Origin: Rhodoferax sp.
Lineage (GTDB): Bacteria > Pseudomonadota > Gammaproteobacteria > Burkholderiales > Burkholderiaceae_C
Reading direction: 5' to 3'
DNA length: 64,000 nt
Assembly: GCF_018780565.1 (NCBI RefSeq)
Contig: NZ_JADMJN010000002.1
Coordinates: 310,001 to 374,000 of the forward strand
How positions within the stretch are numbered: position 1 is the stretch's first letter; each line of letters begins with the position of its first letter. The notes under the pieces were generated by a model. That model was not told where the DNA came from, made no database searches, and saw nothing but the letters and a program-made list of their open reading frames with translations. Below, piece after piece: positions 29,265 through 37,523 of the stretch. The translations under genes and the position numbers were made by a program.

Positions 29265-30023
29265 TCAGGGCAATTCGGCGCTACCCAGGCGTGCAGCGAT
29301 CACGCCCGAGCGCTCGGCCAGGTAGCTGGAGTTGGGCAGTTTCTCAAAATACCGGGGACGTGGCAGCATCACCGCCAGACGCGCCGCCTCATAGGTGCTG
29401 AGCTTGCTGGCGGGTTTGCGAAAGTAGTGTTGGGCGGCGGCTTCGGCGCCAAACACACCCTCGCCCCATTCCACACTGTTGAGGTAAATCTCCAGAATGC
29501 GCTCCTTGCTCAGCAAGGCTTCCAGTAGCAGGGTCAGTACAAATTCCTGGCCCTTGCGCAACAAGGTGCGTTCGCCAGACAAAAACAGGTTCTTGGCCAA
29601 TTGCTGGGTGATCGTGGAGCCGCCCACCACCTTGGGGGTGCGGGTGGCGGGCTTGCCTTTGGCGGTGGGTGCTGCGGCCTTCTTGCCGGCCTGGGCTTTG
29701 GCGATCTGGGCTTCAGCCTTGGCATTTTTCTGCCAGGCCTTTTCCAGCGCGTCCCAGTCCACGCCATCGTGGTAGCTGAAGCCGTCGTCCTCGCTGGTGA
29801 TAACGGCGCGCTTGAGGTTATCGGAAATTTGTGCGTAAGGCACCCACTGTTGGCGCCAGCGCAAGCTGCCTTTCTCGTTCAGGATGCGCCAGGCCTCAGA
29901 CCGTTCGAAGGCGGTGGACTGCGGCGCTACCACCGCCATCGTGGCAATGCGTGCCACAAAGAAGAACTGCAGTGCCAACACGGCAACAAGTACCAAGCCG
30001 AGCCAGCGCAGAAATGGCTTCAT
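29265..30023 (-). CDS. mtgA: Monofunctional peptidoglycan transglycosylase MtgA
   Basis: 252 aa GT51 enzyme that polymerises lipid II. An N-terminal membrane anchor (about 5-28) is followed by SEDDGFSYHDGVDWDAL with the catalytic Glu, and GGSTITQQLAKNLFLSGERTLLRKGQE, SKERILEIYLNSVEWGEGVFGAEAAAQHYF. An Ala/Lys-rich stretch of ~30 residues (KAEAQIAKAQAGKKAAAPTA onward, about residues 98-128) interrupts the domain just before GGSTITQQ and is absent from typical MtgA. It may be a surface loop. The gene is 13 nt downstream of aroE. Confidence 0.94.
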   Translation of the reverse strand: MKPFLRWLGLVLVAVLALQFFFVARIATMAVVAPQSTAFERSEAWRILNEKGSLRWRQQWVPYAQISDNLKRAVITSEDDGFSYHDGVDWDALEKAWQKNAKAEAQIAKAQAGKKAAAPTAKGKPATRTPKVVGGSTITQQLAKNLFLSGERTLLRKGQEFVLTLLLEALLSKERILEIYLNSVEWGEGVFGAEAAAQHYFRKPASKLSTYEAARLAVMLPRPRYFEKLPNSSYLAERSGVIAARLGSAELP

Positions 30024-30036
30024 GGGCGTTGCCGTT

Positions 30037-30870
30037 TCAGCCCAGGGTGGCGCGCAATTCTGCCAGCACCTGCTGCGAGGGTGGCAGTACGCCGCGCCAG
30101 ATCAGGAAGGCCTCGGCCGCCTGTTCCACCAGCATGCCCAGGCCATCGCGCGCCACGGCACCGTGTTCGCGTGCCCATGTCATGAAGCCTTGAGCGGCAG
30201 GGCCGTACATCATGTCGTAAGCCAATGCGCCGGGTTTCAACGTGCTGGCGGCTACTGGCACAGCCGCACCACTCAGGCTACTGGCGGTCGCGTTGATGAT
30301 CACATCAAAACTACCTTCAAGCCCTTGAAGATCCGAAGCAAGCAGCTCTGTTTTTTGTAGCAAAGCGAGGGCGGCGTGGCGTGTCACGAGGTCGCTGGCC
30401 TTGGCCAGAGTGCGGTTGGCCACGCTGATGCTGGCCGGGCGCGCGTCGATCAGCGGACCCAGCACGCCAGCCGCAGCACCACCTGCGCCGATCAGCAGCA
30501 GGCGGCGACCCGTCAACGCCATGCCAGCGTTGCGCTGGATGTCATTGACCAGACCAGCACCGTCAGTGTTGTCGGCGAAGATGCTGCCCTTGTCAAAGCG
30601 CAGCGTGTTGGAGGCCTGGGCCAGCAGGGCGCGCTCACTGGTGCGGGTGGCCAGTGCGGCGGCTTCGAATTTGAAGGGCACGGTGATGTTGCAGCCCCGG
30701 CCGCCTTCGACAATGAAGGCGCGTACGGCAGCTTCGAATCCGTCCAGCGGAATCAGGCGCTTGTCGTAGTGCAGGGACTGGCCGGTGAGTTCGGCAAAAC
30801 GGGCATGAATCCACGGGGATTTGCTGTGCTCCACCGGGTTGCCCATCACGCAATAGAGATCCGTCTGCAT
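30037..30870 (-). CDS. aroE: Shikimate dehydrogenase AroE
   Basis: 277 aa NADPH-dependent enzyme of the shikimate pathway. Substrate-binding N-terminus NPVEHSKSPWIHARFAELTG, catalytic Lys in NITVPFKFEA, FADNTDGAGLVNDI, the nucleotide fold LLIGAGGAAAGVLGPL, and GALAYDMMYGPAAQGFM near the end are all present. A 45-nt dispersed element (30320-30364) is embedded in frame and encodes ALLQKTELLASDLQGLEG in a variable region before FDVIINATA. The gene therefore carries a probable insertion without loss of frame. DAHP synthase, the first enzyme of the same pathway, is at 43160. Confidence 0.95.
   Translation of the reverse strand: MQTDLYCVMGNPVEHSKSPWIHARFAELTGQSLHYDKRLIPLDGFEAAVRAFIVEGGRGCNITVPFKFEAAALATRTSERALLAQASNTLRFDKGSIFADNTDGAGLVNDIQRNAGMALTGRRLLLIGAGGAAAGVLGPLIDARPASISVANRTLAKASDLVTRHAALALLQKTELLASDLQGLEGSFDVIINATASSLSGAAVPVAASTLKPGALAYDMMYGPAAQGFMTWAREHGAVARDGLGMLVEQAAEAFLIWRGVLPPSQQVLAELRATLG
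30320..30364 (-). repeat. 45-nt dispersed element inside aroE
   Basis: On the minus strand: TTTGCTACAAAAAACAGAGC, then 25 nt containing GGAT and ending in AAGGGCT. It aligns gap-free with the 18696-18740 copy (shared TTTGCTACAAAA, GAGC, GGAT and AGGGCT at the same offsets) although one is in aroE and the other at a gene junction. It lies in frame within aroE and in the same direction as the gene. Confidence 0.85.
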
Positions 30871-30872
30871 AG

Positions 30873-31730
30873 TCAGTTGGCGGTGAGTTTGGTTTCCAGC
30901 GTTTCGTCCCGCGTGAACTTGAAGCGCGACACCACCATGATCTGGTCGGCCTTGCGGCGCATGGCCTCGTTGAAGCGGCCAAAGGGGCCGGCGCTGCGCA
31001 CGATGACCTCGGCTCGCCGGTCCAGCGTGCGGCTGCCCGAGCTTTCCACGATTTCGGTCTTGAGGATGCGGCCGTCATGGTTCACCGTGACCACCATGGT
31101 GAGTTCGCCGTAGAGCTTTTTGCCGCCCGATTCGGGGAAATTCTCTGTGCCTTTTTCCTCGACGCTGCGCCGCAGGTGGTCGTAGTACACCGCGTACACC
31201 TCTTCGCGCGTGGCAGGGCTGATGTAGCGCTTTTTGGGGCGCGCGTTTTCCTGGTTGATGCGGCGCTCAATCTCCGCCAGCAGCTTGATCAGCTGACGCC
31301 GCTTTTCTTCGCGCTCCACCTGGTCCGGCGTGGTGTGGGCCTGCCTGGGATCGGCGGGTGGCAGGGCTGCCAACTGGCTCTTGACTTGGGCCAGCATCAG
31401 GTTTTGCTGTTCCTGCAGGTTCTGCAATTTGCGCTGAGCTTCTTCCTCGGCGGTGTCGCCTGTCTCGGACAGCAGGGCTGGCGGCAAGGGGCTGGTGGCG
31501 CGTCCCTTTTCCGCATCGCCACCACCAGCCATGGAGGCCTGGGCGATGGCGCGCGCCTTGTCCGGGCGTTCGTTGGTGCGTGCGTTGACCAGGATCACTT
31601 CCAGCGGCGTATCCTCAAACACCCGGTTGAAGGCCTCGGGGTCGACAAAGCGCACGGTCAGCAGCACCGCATGCACGGCGACAGAGACGCCGAGCGCGAT
31701 TTGGAGAGTGCTGAAAGACCGCAGGTTCAC
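30873..31730 (-). CDS. TonB-like energy-transducer protein
   Basis: 285 aa. One N-terminal membrane helix (about 8-26, LQIALGVSVAVHAVLLTV) is followed by a charged linker with a coiled-coil stretch (EEEAQRKLQNLQEQQNLMLAQVKSQL, then REEKRRQLIKLLAEIERRIN). The C-terminal TonB-fold domain is about residues 185-275 (LYGELTMVVTVNHDGRILKTEIVESSGSRTLDRRAEVIVRSAGPF). TonB links the ExbBD motor to outer-membrane receptors; no exbB or exbD is nearby, and the coiled coil is TolA-like. It may be an orphan TonB or a structural relative. It overlaps the RNB gene stop-to-start by 4 nt and precedes aroE by 2 nt. Confidence 0.85.
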   Translation of the reverse strand: MNLRSFSTLQIALGVSVAVHAVLLTVRFVDPEAFNRVFEDTPLEVILVNARTNERPDKARAIAQASMAGGGDAEKGRATSPLPPALLSETGDTAEEEAQRKLQNLQEQQNLMLAQVKSQLAALPPADPRQAHTTPDQVEREEKRRQLIKLLAEIERRINQENARPKKRYISPATREEVYAVYYDHLRRSVEEKGTENFPESGGKKLYGELTMVVTVNHDGRILKTEIVESSGSRTLDRRAEVIVRSAGPFGRFNEAMRRKADQIMVVSRFKFTRDETLETKLTAN

Positions 31731-33802
31731 GAGGCAGGATTATCGCTGGGGACGGGGGTGGCGTCACTGTCACTCAGGTCCACGGCAATCGCAATCGGGC
31801 CGGCTGCTGTGTCGTCTTCGTCGTCGCCCGCATCGCCGGCTTCGTCATAGGCCTGCGCATCCGCCGCCTCGGGGGCGTCCAGGCGTTCCACGACGGTGCC
31901 GCTGATGTCAAGGGTTACTTCGTCGATGTCGCCCAGGCGCACACGCACCCGCGCGCCGCGCGGAAAACCGCTGGCCCCGGCCACGGGCAGGATCAGCGGA
32001 AGGTCGTCGGCCCGCACCATGTTTTCCTTGAACAGGGCGCCGGTGATTTCGGTGATGGCGTTTTGCTGCACGTACTTGAGGGTCCAGAAGCGTTCCATCG
32101 CACCCTGGTAACCGTTGTAGGCCGAATAGGCGGCATCAAAGCTGGAGATGATCGAGAACAACTCGGCATCCTTGGGTTTGAACGGGGCCACCAGTGCAGC
32201 CGTCTTGCCATGGCGCGCGCAGGCAATGATTTGCCACTGGTTCACGAGATCGGTGTAGCGGCGCAGCGGCGAGCTGCTCCAGGCATAGCTTTTGACCCCG
32301 ATGCCGGCGTGCGGCAAGGCTTTGGTGCCCATGCGGACCTTGACCCCCGGCAGAAGCGAGGCCTGGCTGCGGTAAATACCCGGCACGCCCAGTTCGGCCA
32401 TCCAGGTGCCCCAGGTGCTGTTGGCCAGAATCATGGCTTCCGACACGATCAGGTCCAGCGGCGCGCCACGCTGGCGAATGCTGATCCGCACCTCTTCGCT
32501 GCCCTGTGGTTCGCAGCCGTCGTTGCCGACCAGCCGGAAGTTGTAGTCCGGCCGATTGAAGGTCTCGGGCTTGCCCCGCACCACTTCGCGTCCAGCCTTC
32601 AGGTGCTGCGCCAATCGGTGTAAAAATGATAGCTTGGGGCGCTTGTTCTGCAAGGGCTGGGGGTCCATTGCATGCTGAAACTCGGGGTTGTTCAGCCATT
32701 CGGTCGTCACGATGGCATCCAGCTGGTCGTGGCGCAGGTTGGCACCGATGTGCACGCGCTCCAGCCGGGTCTCGCTGGCTTTGATCTCCAGCGTGGCTTC
32801 GTCCAGCGTGACGTAAAGCGATACCGCCGGGCAGTCGCGCCCCTCGGCCAGGGTGTAGCTTTGCACCACGTCGTCGGGCAGCATGGTGATTTTGTAGCCC
32901 GGCATGTAGACCGTGGAAAGCCGGTGGCGACCCAGCTGGTCAATGGGGCTGCCGGGCATCACCGCCAGACCTGGGGCCGCAATGTGAATGCCTACCGTGA
33001 CGGTGCCGCTGCCAAGTCCCTCCACCGAGAGCGCATCGTCAATCTCGGTCGTGGCCGAGTCGTCAATCGAGAAGGCCCGCGCGTTTGAAAGCGGCAGTTC
33101 GTCGCGAATGGCTGGCGCCTCCAGCTTGGGAAAGCCGGTGCCCTTGGGAAAGTTTTCCAGCAAAAAGCGACGCCAGTGAAACTGGTACGGTGAATCGATG
33201 GCACCGGCTTTGATCAGCAATTCCAGCGGGCCCAAATGGGTGGCACGGGAGGCCTCGACCACGGCCTTGTATTCGGGCGCATTTTTATCCGGTTTAAACA
33301 AAATCTTGTACAACTGGTCGCGCACCGGCTGCGGGCATGCGCCCTGGCTCAGTTCTTTGACCCACTCTTCAATCTGCAGCGCGATTTGCTTCTTCTTCTC
33401 GATCGCCGCCAGGGCCTGGGCGATGATGTCGGCCGGGGCTTTGCGAAAGCGCCCCTTGCCGGCACGGCGGAAATAGTGCGGCGCCTCGAACAGGCGCACC
33501 AGCGTACCGGCTTGCTGCTCCAGGGTGGCTTTGTCGCTGAAATACTCGCGCGCCAGATCGGCAAAACCGAACTCTTCTTCAGGCGCAAATTCCCAAGCCA
33601 GCTCCAGCTCGATCGTCTGGCTGACGGCTTGCGCCGCTGCCAGCAATTGCGCCGGCGCCGGTTTTTCGAACTTCAACAGGATATTGGCGGCCTTGACCTT
33701 GACCCGCTTGCCGCTGTCCAACTCCACCTGCGCAGAGGATTCCGCCTCTGACAGAACCCGACCGGCCATGAATTTTCCGGCTTCTTCAAACAATAAAAAC
33801 AT
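31727..33802 (-). CDS. RNase II/RNB-domain 3'-5' exoribonuclease
   Basis: 691 aa. ATG at 33802 gives MFLLFEEAGKFMAGRVLSEAESSAQVELDSGKRVKVK, an N-terminal nucleic-acid-binding module. The RNB catalytic centre is IDDSATTEIDDALSVEG, which carries the metal-binding aspartates. A degenerate S1-like part follows near residue 620 (GARVRVRLGDIDEVTLDISG), and then an acidic tail (about 650-691). The enzyme would degrade single-stranded RNA. A 45-nt dispersed element (32615-32659) sits inside in the opposite orientation and encodes PLQNKRPKLSFLHR. First gene of the block TonB-like, aroE, mtgA, plsC, cdsA, ruvC. Confidence 0.92.
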   Translation of the reverse strand: MFLLFEEAGKFMAGRVLSEAESSAQVELDSGKRVKVKAANILLKFEKPAPAQLLAAAQAVSQTIELELAWEFAPEEEFGFADLAREYFSDKATLEQQAGTLVRLFEAPHYFRRAGKGRFRKAPADIIAQALAAIEKKKQIALQIEEWVKELSQGACPQPVRDQLYKILFKPDKNAPEYKAVVEASRATHLGPLELLIKAGAIDSPYQFHWRRFLLENFPKGTGFPKLEAPAIRDELPLSNARAFSIDDSATTEIDDALSVEGLGSGTVTVGIHIAAPGLAVMPGSPIDQLGRHRLSTVYMPGYKITMLPDDVVQSYTLAEGRDCPAVSLYVTLDEATLEIKASETRLERVHIGANLRHDQLDAIVTTEWLNNPEFQHAMDPQPLQNKRPKLSFLHRLAQHLKAGREVVRGKPETFNRPDYNFRLVGNDGCEPQGSEEVRISIRQRGAPLDLIVSEAMILANSTWGTWMAELGVPGIYRSQASLLPGVKVRMGTKALPHAGIGVKSYAWSSSPLRRYTDLVNQWQIIACARHGKTAALVAPFKPKDAELFSIISSFDAAYSAYNGYQGAMERFWTLKYVQQNAITEITGALFKENMVRADDLPLILPVAGASGFPRGARVRVRLGDIDEVTLDISGTVVERLDAPEAADAQAYDEAGDAGDDEDDTAAGPIAIAVDLSDSDATPVPSDNPAS
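32615..32659 (+). repeat. 45-nt dispersed element inside the RNB exoribonuclease gene
   Basis: On the plus strand, AAAAATGATAGC ends the 17-nt head and is followed by exactly 25 nt ending in GCAAGGGCT. The head start (GGTG) departs from the GCTA consensus, but the spacing to the AAGGGCT tail is identical to the other copies. It is antisense to the host gene and does not break its frame. Confidence 0.7.
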
Positions 33803-33845
33803 GGGGTGGATTGTCCCCGCAAACGGGCCAGAGGAAAAAAGCCGG

Positions 33846-34451
33846 TCAGAGAAGTCCCAAAAACGCCAGCACCGCCGCAAGATGGGCGTCAAAGTCGCTG
33901 ATGGCGTGGTCGCTACCTTCAATCAGCCGGAGCTGAGCGCCCTGGTACCGTGCCTGCATTTCGCGCCAGTCCAGCACCTCATCGCCTTTGGCAATCACGG
34001 CCAGGCAGCGCTCGGGCTGAGTCAGGTCAGTCAGGGTCAGGTCACGCAACTCCTGCACAAACCCGGTCTGGAAGAAAAAGCGCTCCTGTGGGTCATGCCA
34101 GCTGGATTGTTCGCCAATGTACTTTGCCAGGTCCCGCGCCGGGTTGACCGCCGGGTTCAGCAGCACAGCCCTGCAGCCGGTATGCGCTGCCACCCAGCTG
34201 GCATAGAACCCGCCCAGCGAGGAGCCCACCACCGCCATGCTCTCGCGCGGCCAGTTTGCGATGCCTTGCATGATCTGCTGCATCGCTTGACGCGGCGACG
34301 GCGGCAACTGCGGGCACCACCAGTACACCTCGGGATGGTGTTGCGCCATGTATGCGCCCATGGTGCGGGCTTTCACAGACTGGGGCGACGAGCGAAAACC
34401 ATGCAGATAAAGCAAGTGGGTGATGGGGTGATGCGTGGAAGTGCTTGGCAT
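33846..34451 (-). CDS. YqiA-like esterase/alpha-beta hydrolase
   Basis: 201 aa from ATG 34451 (MPSTSTHHPITHLLYLHGF). Features of the UPF0227/YqiA esterase group: LLYLHGFRSSPQSVKARTM oxyanion region, nucleophile elbow VVGSSLGGFYASWVAAH (catalytic Ser), and terminal GSDHAISDFDAHL (catalytic His), with the acid in AKGDEVLDWREM. E. coli YqiA acts on short acyl esters in vitro; the physiological substrate is unknown. It lies between the RNB exonuclease and the lipoprotein gene, separated from the latter by a minus-strand terminator. Confidence 0.87.
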   Translation of the reverse strand: MPSTSTHHPITHLLYLHGFRSSPQSVKARTMGAYMAQHHPEVYWWCPQLPPSPRQAMQQIMQGIANWPRESMAVVGSSLGGFYASWVAAHTGCRAVLLNPAVNPARDLAKYIGEQSSWHDPQERFFFQTGFVQELRDLTLTDLTQPERCLAVIAKGDEVLDWREMQARYQGAQLRLIEGSDHAISDFDAHLAAVLAFLGLL

Positions 34452-34470
34452 GCGCACGATGATAGAGGCG

Positions 34471-34494
34471 AAAAAAGCCCCGCGCTTGCGGGGC
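34471..34494 (-). terminator. Rho-independent terminator after the lipoprotein gene
   Basis: On the minus strand: GCCCCGC, loop AAGC, GCGGGGC, then six or more T. Seven perfect GC-rich base pairs and a T-run, 32 nt past the stop of the 690-aa lipoprotein gene. This ends that transcript before the esterase gene. Confidence 0.9.
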
Positions 34495-34525
34495 CTGGAT
34501 TGCCAGCTACTGAATGTAGCGTGGA

Positions 34526-36598
34526 TTACAAAGAGTACATTGCATAGAAGCTGGCAAATTCCAGCCCCTGCGGGTCGCGAGCCCAGAGGTGCAGGCCATT
34601 GAGCGCTGCACTGGCCGCGTAGGCCCCGCCGGAGCAATGGGTGTCACCACCGCCGGTGGAGGTGCACAGCACACTGCCTGTGCGCACAGCGGAGCCGACT
34701 GTTGCGGAATCGGTGAAGTTGGCCGGGGTGCCCGCATTGGAGTAGCCCCCCCAAATAGTCAGACTGGTAGGTGGCAATGCACCCGCTGCCACCAGGTAGT
34801 TGATGGGTACGGAAGTTGCGTTGCCGATCGGCAGCTGGCCCGCAGGCGGCACGCCCGCGCCATTGGCATTGGTCTGGATGGTCGCAATGTCGGCGCTGGC
34901 CAGTGTGGCCATCCCCTTGGTCTTCAGTTCCGGAATGGTCAGCGCACGGGCGCGGGTCTTGTAATACTGGGTTGCCGCAACGACGCCAGGTGCGCCCGCG
35001 AGGTAGTACTCGAACTTCCAGACGCTTTGGGCAGGAATGGTGGCAATGTAGGTATTGGTAAATACCGTGCGGTCCGCGAAAAAGAGTGCGGCGGTGTCCT
35101 TGATGGCGGGGTCGGCGGCATTGCCGGCGTCAATGTATTCGCTGCGCAGCCGCACGAAGCTGGTGCCCGAGCCCAAAGGATAGGCCCCCGTCACCAGCGT
35201 CAGGTAGGAGTAGCCGGTCTTGGGTACCAGGGTCAATGTGTTGCCCCTGGGGGTGGTCACCGTGACGTGGTCGAAAATCGAACCGCCAACGCCGGCACCG
35301 CCTGTGACATCGTCAACACCTAGGTTATAGCCCGTGCTGTAGTAGTTGAAGGCAGATTGACCCAGCGTGATGAACTGCCGGTTTTGGTGGTAGGCCGACA
35401 CGCCGCCCGGGTAGTCGTACTGGTTGCCTATCTGTTTGAGCTTGCCGTCCACATCTTTGCGCAGGGCGAAGGTCTCGAAAGACTCGTTGCCGGCAGTTGT
35501 TTTGCTCTTGTAGCTCACCACGATGTCACCGTTGCCGCGGGTAAATTCGTAGGCTCCCTGGCTGAACACGACGCCTGTTCCGCCGTCAAAGAAGATGCCA
35601 CGAAATGGTTTTCCGGATTTCGCGCTGATGACATTGCCGCTGGTTTTGAACAGGATGGCGCCGCCTCCATCCTGAATGAAGGCATCGCGGCACGCCGTGG
35701 CCGTGATGTTGGTCGACGAGGCGGTTGCAACGGCGCCTCCGGATGGATTTGGATTGTTCACGCGCGTAGCGGTCGGCAGCGCAAAGCATGTGTTCAATTG
35801 CGTCAGGTGCTGTGCGATCAAGGCCGAGGTGCCTGATGCAATCAGCGTTGCAGAGTTGACCGCCGGGATGGCCGGTACGCTGGCGGCAGCGGTCGCACTG
35901 GTGAACTGGATGGCGGTGGGGGCGGTGCCCTCGGTCAGTTGCTGTTTGATGGCGACTTCAATATTGCTGGCGCTGGCACTGGCGGGCGTGATGGTGACCT
36001 TGATGGAGTCCAGCAGTCGGTCATAGCCGGTACCGTCGGCTGCGAAACTGCCGGTGAGCGGGTCGCTGCCCGTGGTGCCGGTTGCCGTCAGGATGGGCCC
36101 CAAAATGGTTTGCACTTCCGCCACTTTGGCGGCGACTGTCGTGGCATTGATGGTGCTGGTGCCCGCCACCATTTCTGATGCCAGTTTGAGTGGATCGCCC
36201 GAGCTGCTCAGACGTGACGCGATCAGGCTGGTGACCGGGGTGATATTCACGGTGGCGGCGCCTGTCAAGGCGGTAGGAACGACGCTGACCAGGGACTGAA
36301 CTGCGCCGTCTGCACTGGTCCGCGTTGCGGTCAGGACAAAGGGCGCGACGGCGCCGCTTGTCAGTGTGATGCTGTAGGTGCCGTCGGTACCCACCGTACC
36401 CGTGCCGACCGTTGTGCCGCGGCTATCGGTTACGGTCACGGTTGCATCTGTGAAGGCCGCGCCTGTGGCGGCCATGCCTGACAGGCTGATTGAAGATGAG
36501 CCGCTGGCGCTGCTTGCGCCACCGCCACCGCAGCCATAAATGGTTAACAGTCCAGCGCTGGCGATGCCTAATGCGAGTCGTCTAAGTGTGGTGTTCAT
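34526..36598 (-). CDS. Large lipoprotein of unknown function
   Basis: 690 aa. N-terminal lipoprotein signal with Cys23 (LLTIYGCGGGG), followed by a Gly/Ser linker. Residues ~38-95 (SLSGMAATGAAFTDATVTVTDSRG, then GTDGTYSITLTSG) resemble a carboxypeptidase-regulatory/Ig-like beta sandwich. Residues ~95-280 are Thr/Ala/Ser-rich. The rest is a larger beta-rich domain with many aromatic residues (NQYDYPGGVSAYHQNRQFITLG, YYKTRARALTIPELKTKG) and a Cys pair near the C-terminus (VLCTSTGGGDTHCSGG). After Cys23 only a few other Cys occur (CFALPT, TACRDAF). It is monocistronic, ended by a terminator, and divergent from a two-component system. I recognise no function. Confidence 0.85.
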   Translation of the reverse strand: MNTTLRRLALGIASAGLLTIYGCGGGGASSASGSSSISLSGMAATGAAFTDATVTVTDSRGTTVGTGTVGTDGTYSITLTSGAVAPFVLTATRTSADGAVQSLVSVVPTALTGAATVNITPVTSLIASRLSSSGDPLKLASEMVAGTSTINATTVAAKVAEVQTILGPILTATGTTGSDPLTGSFAADGTGYDRLLDSIKVTITPASASASNIEVAIKQQLTEGTAPTAIQFTSATAAASVPAIPAVNSATLIASGTSALIAQHLTQLNTCFALPTATRVNNPNPSGGAVATASSTNITATACRDAFIQDGGGAILFKTSGNVISAKSGKPFRGIFFDGGTGVVFSQGAYEFTRGNGDIVVSYKSKTTAGNESFETFALRKDVDGKLKQIGNQYDYPGGVSAYHQNRQFITLGQSAFNYYSTGYNLGVDDVTGGAGVGGSIFDHVTVTTPRGNTLTLVPKTGYSYLTLVTGAYPLGSGTSFVRLRSEYIDAGNAADPAIKDTAALFFADRTVFTNTYIATIPAQSVWKFEYYLAGAPGVVAATQYYKTRARALTIPELKTKGMATLASADIATIQTNANGAGVPPAGQLPIGNATSVPINYLVAAGALPPTSLTIWGGYSNAGTPANFTDSATVGSAVRTGSVLCTSTGGGDTHCSGGAYAASAALNGLHLWARDPQGLEFASFYAMYSL

Positions 36599-36651
36599 GA
36601 ATATTTCCTGGGATTGGGGTGAAATAGGCTAGGCAGGCGCAGCGATGTGCG

Positions 36652-36673
36652 ATCCTTGCCCTGTCTCAAGGAT
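36652..36673. promoter_or_regulatory. Inverted repeat in the divergent lipoprotein/response-regulator spacer
   Basis: ATCCTTG (36652-36658) and CAAGGAT (36667-36673) form a perfect 7-bp inverted repeat with an 8-nt spacer. A second, shorter one (CCCAT 36702-36706, ATGGG 36711-36715) lies 29 nt further. Both are in the 189-nt spacer between the divergent genes and could be operators for the NarL-type regulator or another factor. No protein assignment can be made from sequence alone. Confidence 0.45.
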
Positions 36674-36787
36674 GTTAGGAGCCGGGGGCGAATGGCGCCA
36701 TCCCATAGACATGGGGTGCCGGCTTGTAGTCAGGGCATGGGGCAGCGGATATGCTCCAGTCTTTTTCCAAACAGCAGGGCAAAGCTT

Positions 36788-37513
36788 GTGTGGCGTGTAT
36801 TGATTGTTGAAGATGATTCGCAGATGCGGGAGTTTTTCGCGGGCAGCGTCTCGCGCTGTGATGACCTGCAGGTGGCGGCGAGCGTCGGTACCGTCGCCGA
36901 GGCGAAGGCCTGGCTGGACAAGGATGACAATCTGGTCGACGTGCTGCTAACGGACCTGGGGCTGCCCGACGGCAGTGGTCTGGACGTGATCCGGTATGCC
37001 ATTCGGCTGCACCCCGCTTGCGAGCCGCTGGTCATTTCGATGTTTGGCGACGAGGACAACGTGCTGGCCAGCATCGAGGCTGGCGCGCTCGGCTATATCC
37101 ACAAAGACTCCACGCCGGACGATATTGCCCAGACGATTCTCGACATGCGGGAGGGAGCCTCGCCGATTTCTCCCATGATTGCGCGGCGCGTGCTCTCCAA
37201 ATACCAGGCGGAGCGCCGGCAGCGAAGCAGGAGCGCAGAGGGGGAGCCCGTTGACCTGATCGTGTCAAAAAACGAAGCCCCGGAGGACGTCAGCACCGTA
37301 GGACAACGCGGCATGTTGTCACCGCGAGAGCAGGAAGTCCTGGCCTTGATCTCTCGTGGATTTTCCTATGTGGAAATCGCTCGTCTGCAAGGTCTCAGTG
37401 TGCATACTGTTCAAAGTCATATCAAGAATCTCTACGGCAAGCTGTCGGTCCATTCCAAAAGCGAGGCCGTGTTCGAGGCGACGCGAATGGGCTTGCTGTC
37501 GCAGCACAGGTGA
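36788..37513 (+). CDS. NarL/FixJ-family response regulator
   Basis: 241 aa. GTG 36788 (VWRVLIVEDDSQMREFF) follows an AGCAGGG ribosome site; upstream in-frame ATGs lack one. The receiver domain has the phospho-acceptor Asp56 (LLTDLGLPDG) and the conserved Lys in YIHKDSTPDDIA. A ~40-residue linker leads to a LuxR-type HTH (SPREQEVLALISRGFSYVEIARLQGLSVHTVQSHIKNLYGKL). The gene precedes its likely kinase by 10 nt and is divergent from the lipoprotein gene, a natural candidate target. The signal is unknown. Confidence 0.93.
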   Translation: MWRVLIVEDDSQMREFFAGSVSRCDDLQVAASVGTVAEAKAWLDKDDNLVDVLLTDLGLPDGSGLDVIRYAIRLHPACEPLVISMFGDEDNVLASIEAGALGYIHKDSTPDDIAQTILDMREGASPISPMIARRVLSKYQAERRQRSRSAEGEPVDLIVSKNEAPEDVSTVGQRGMLSPREQEVLALISRGFSYVEIARLQGLSVHTVQSHIKNLYGKLSVHSKSEAVFEATRMGLLSQHR

Positions 37514-37523
37514 AGCAAGCTTG

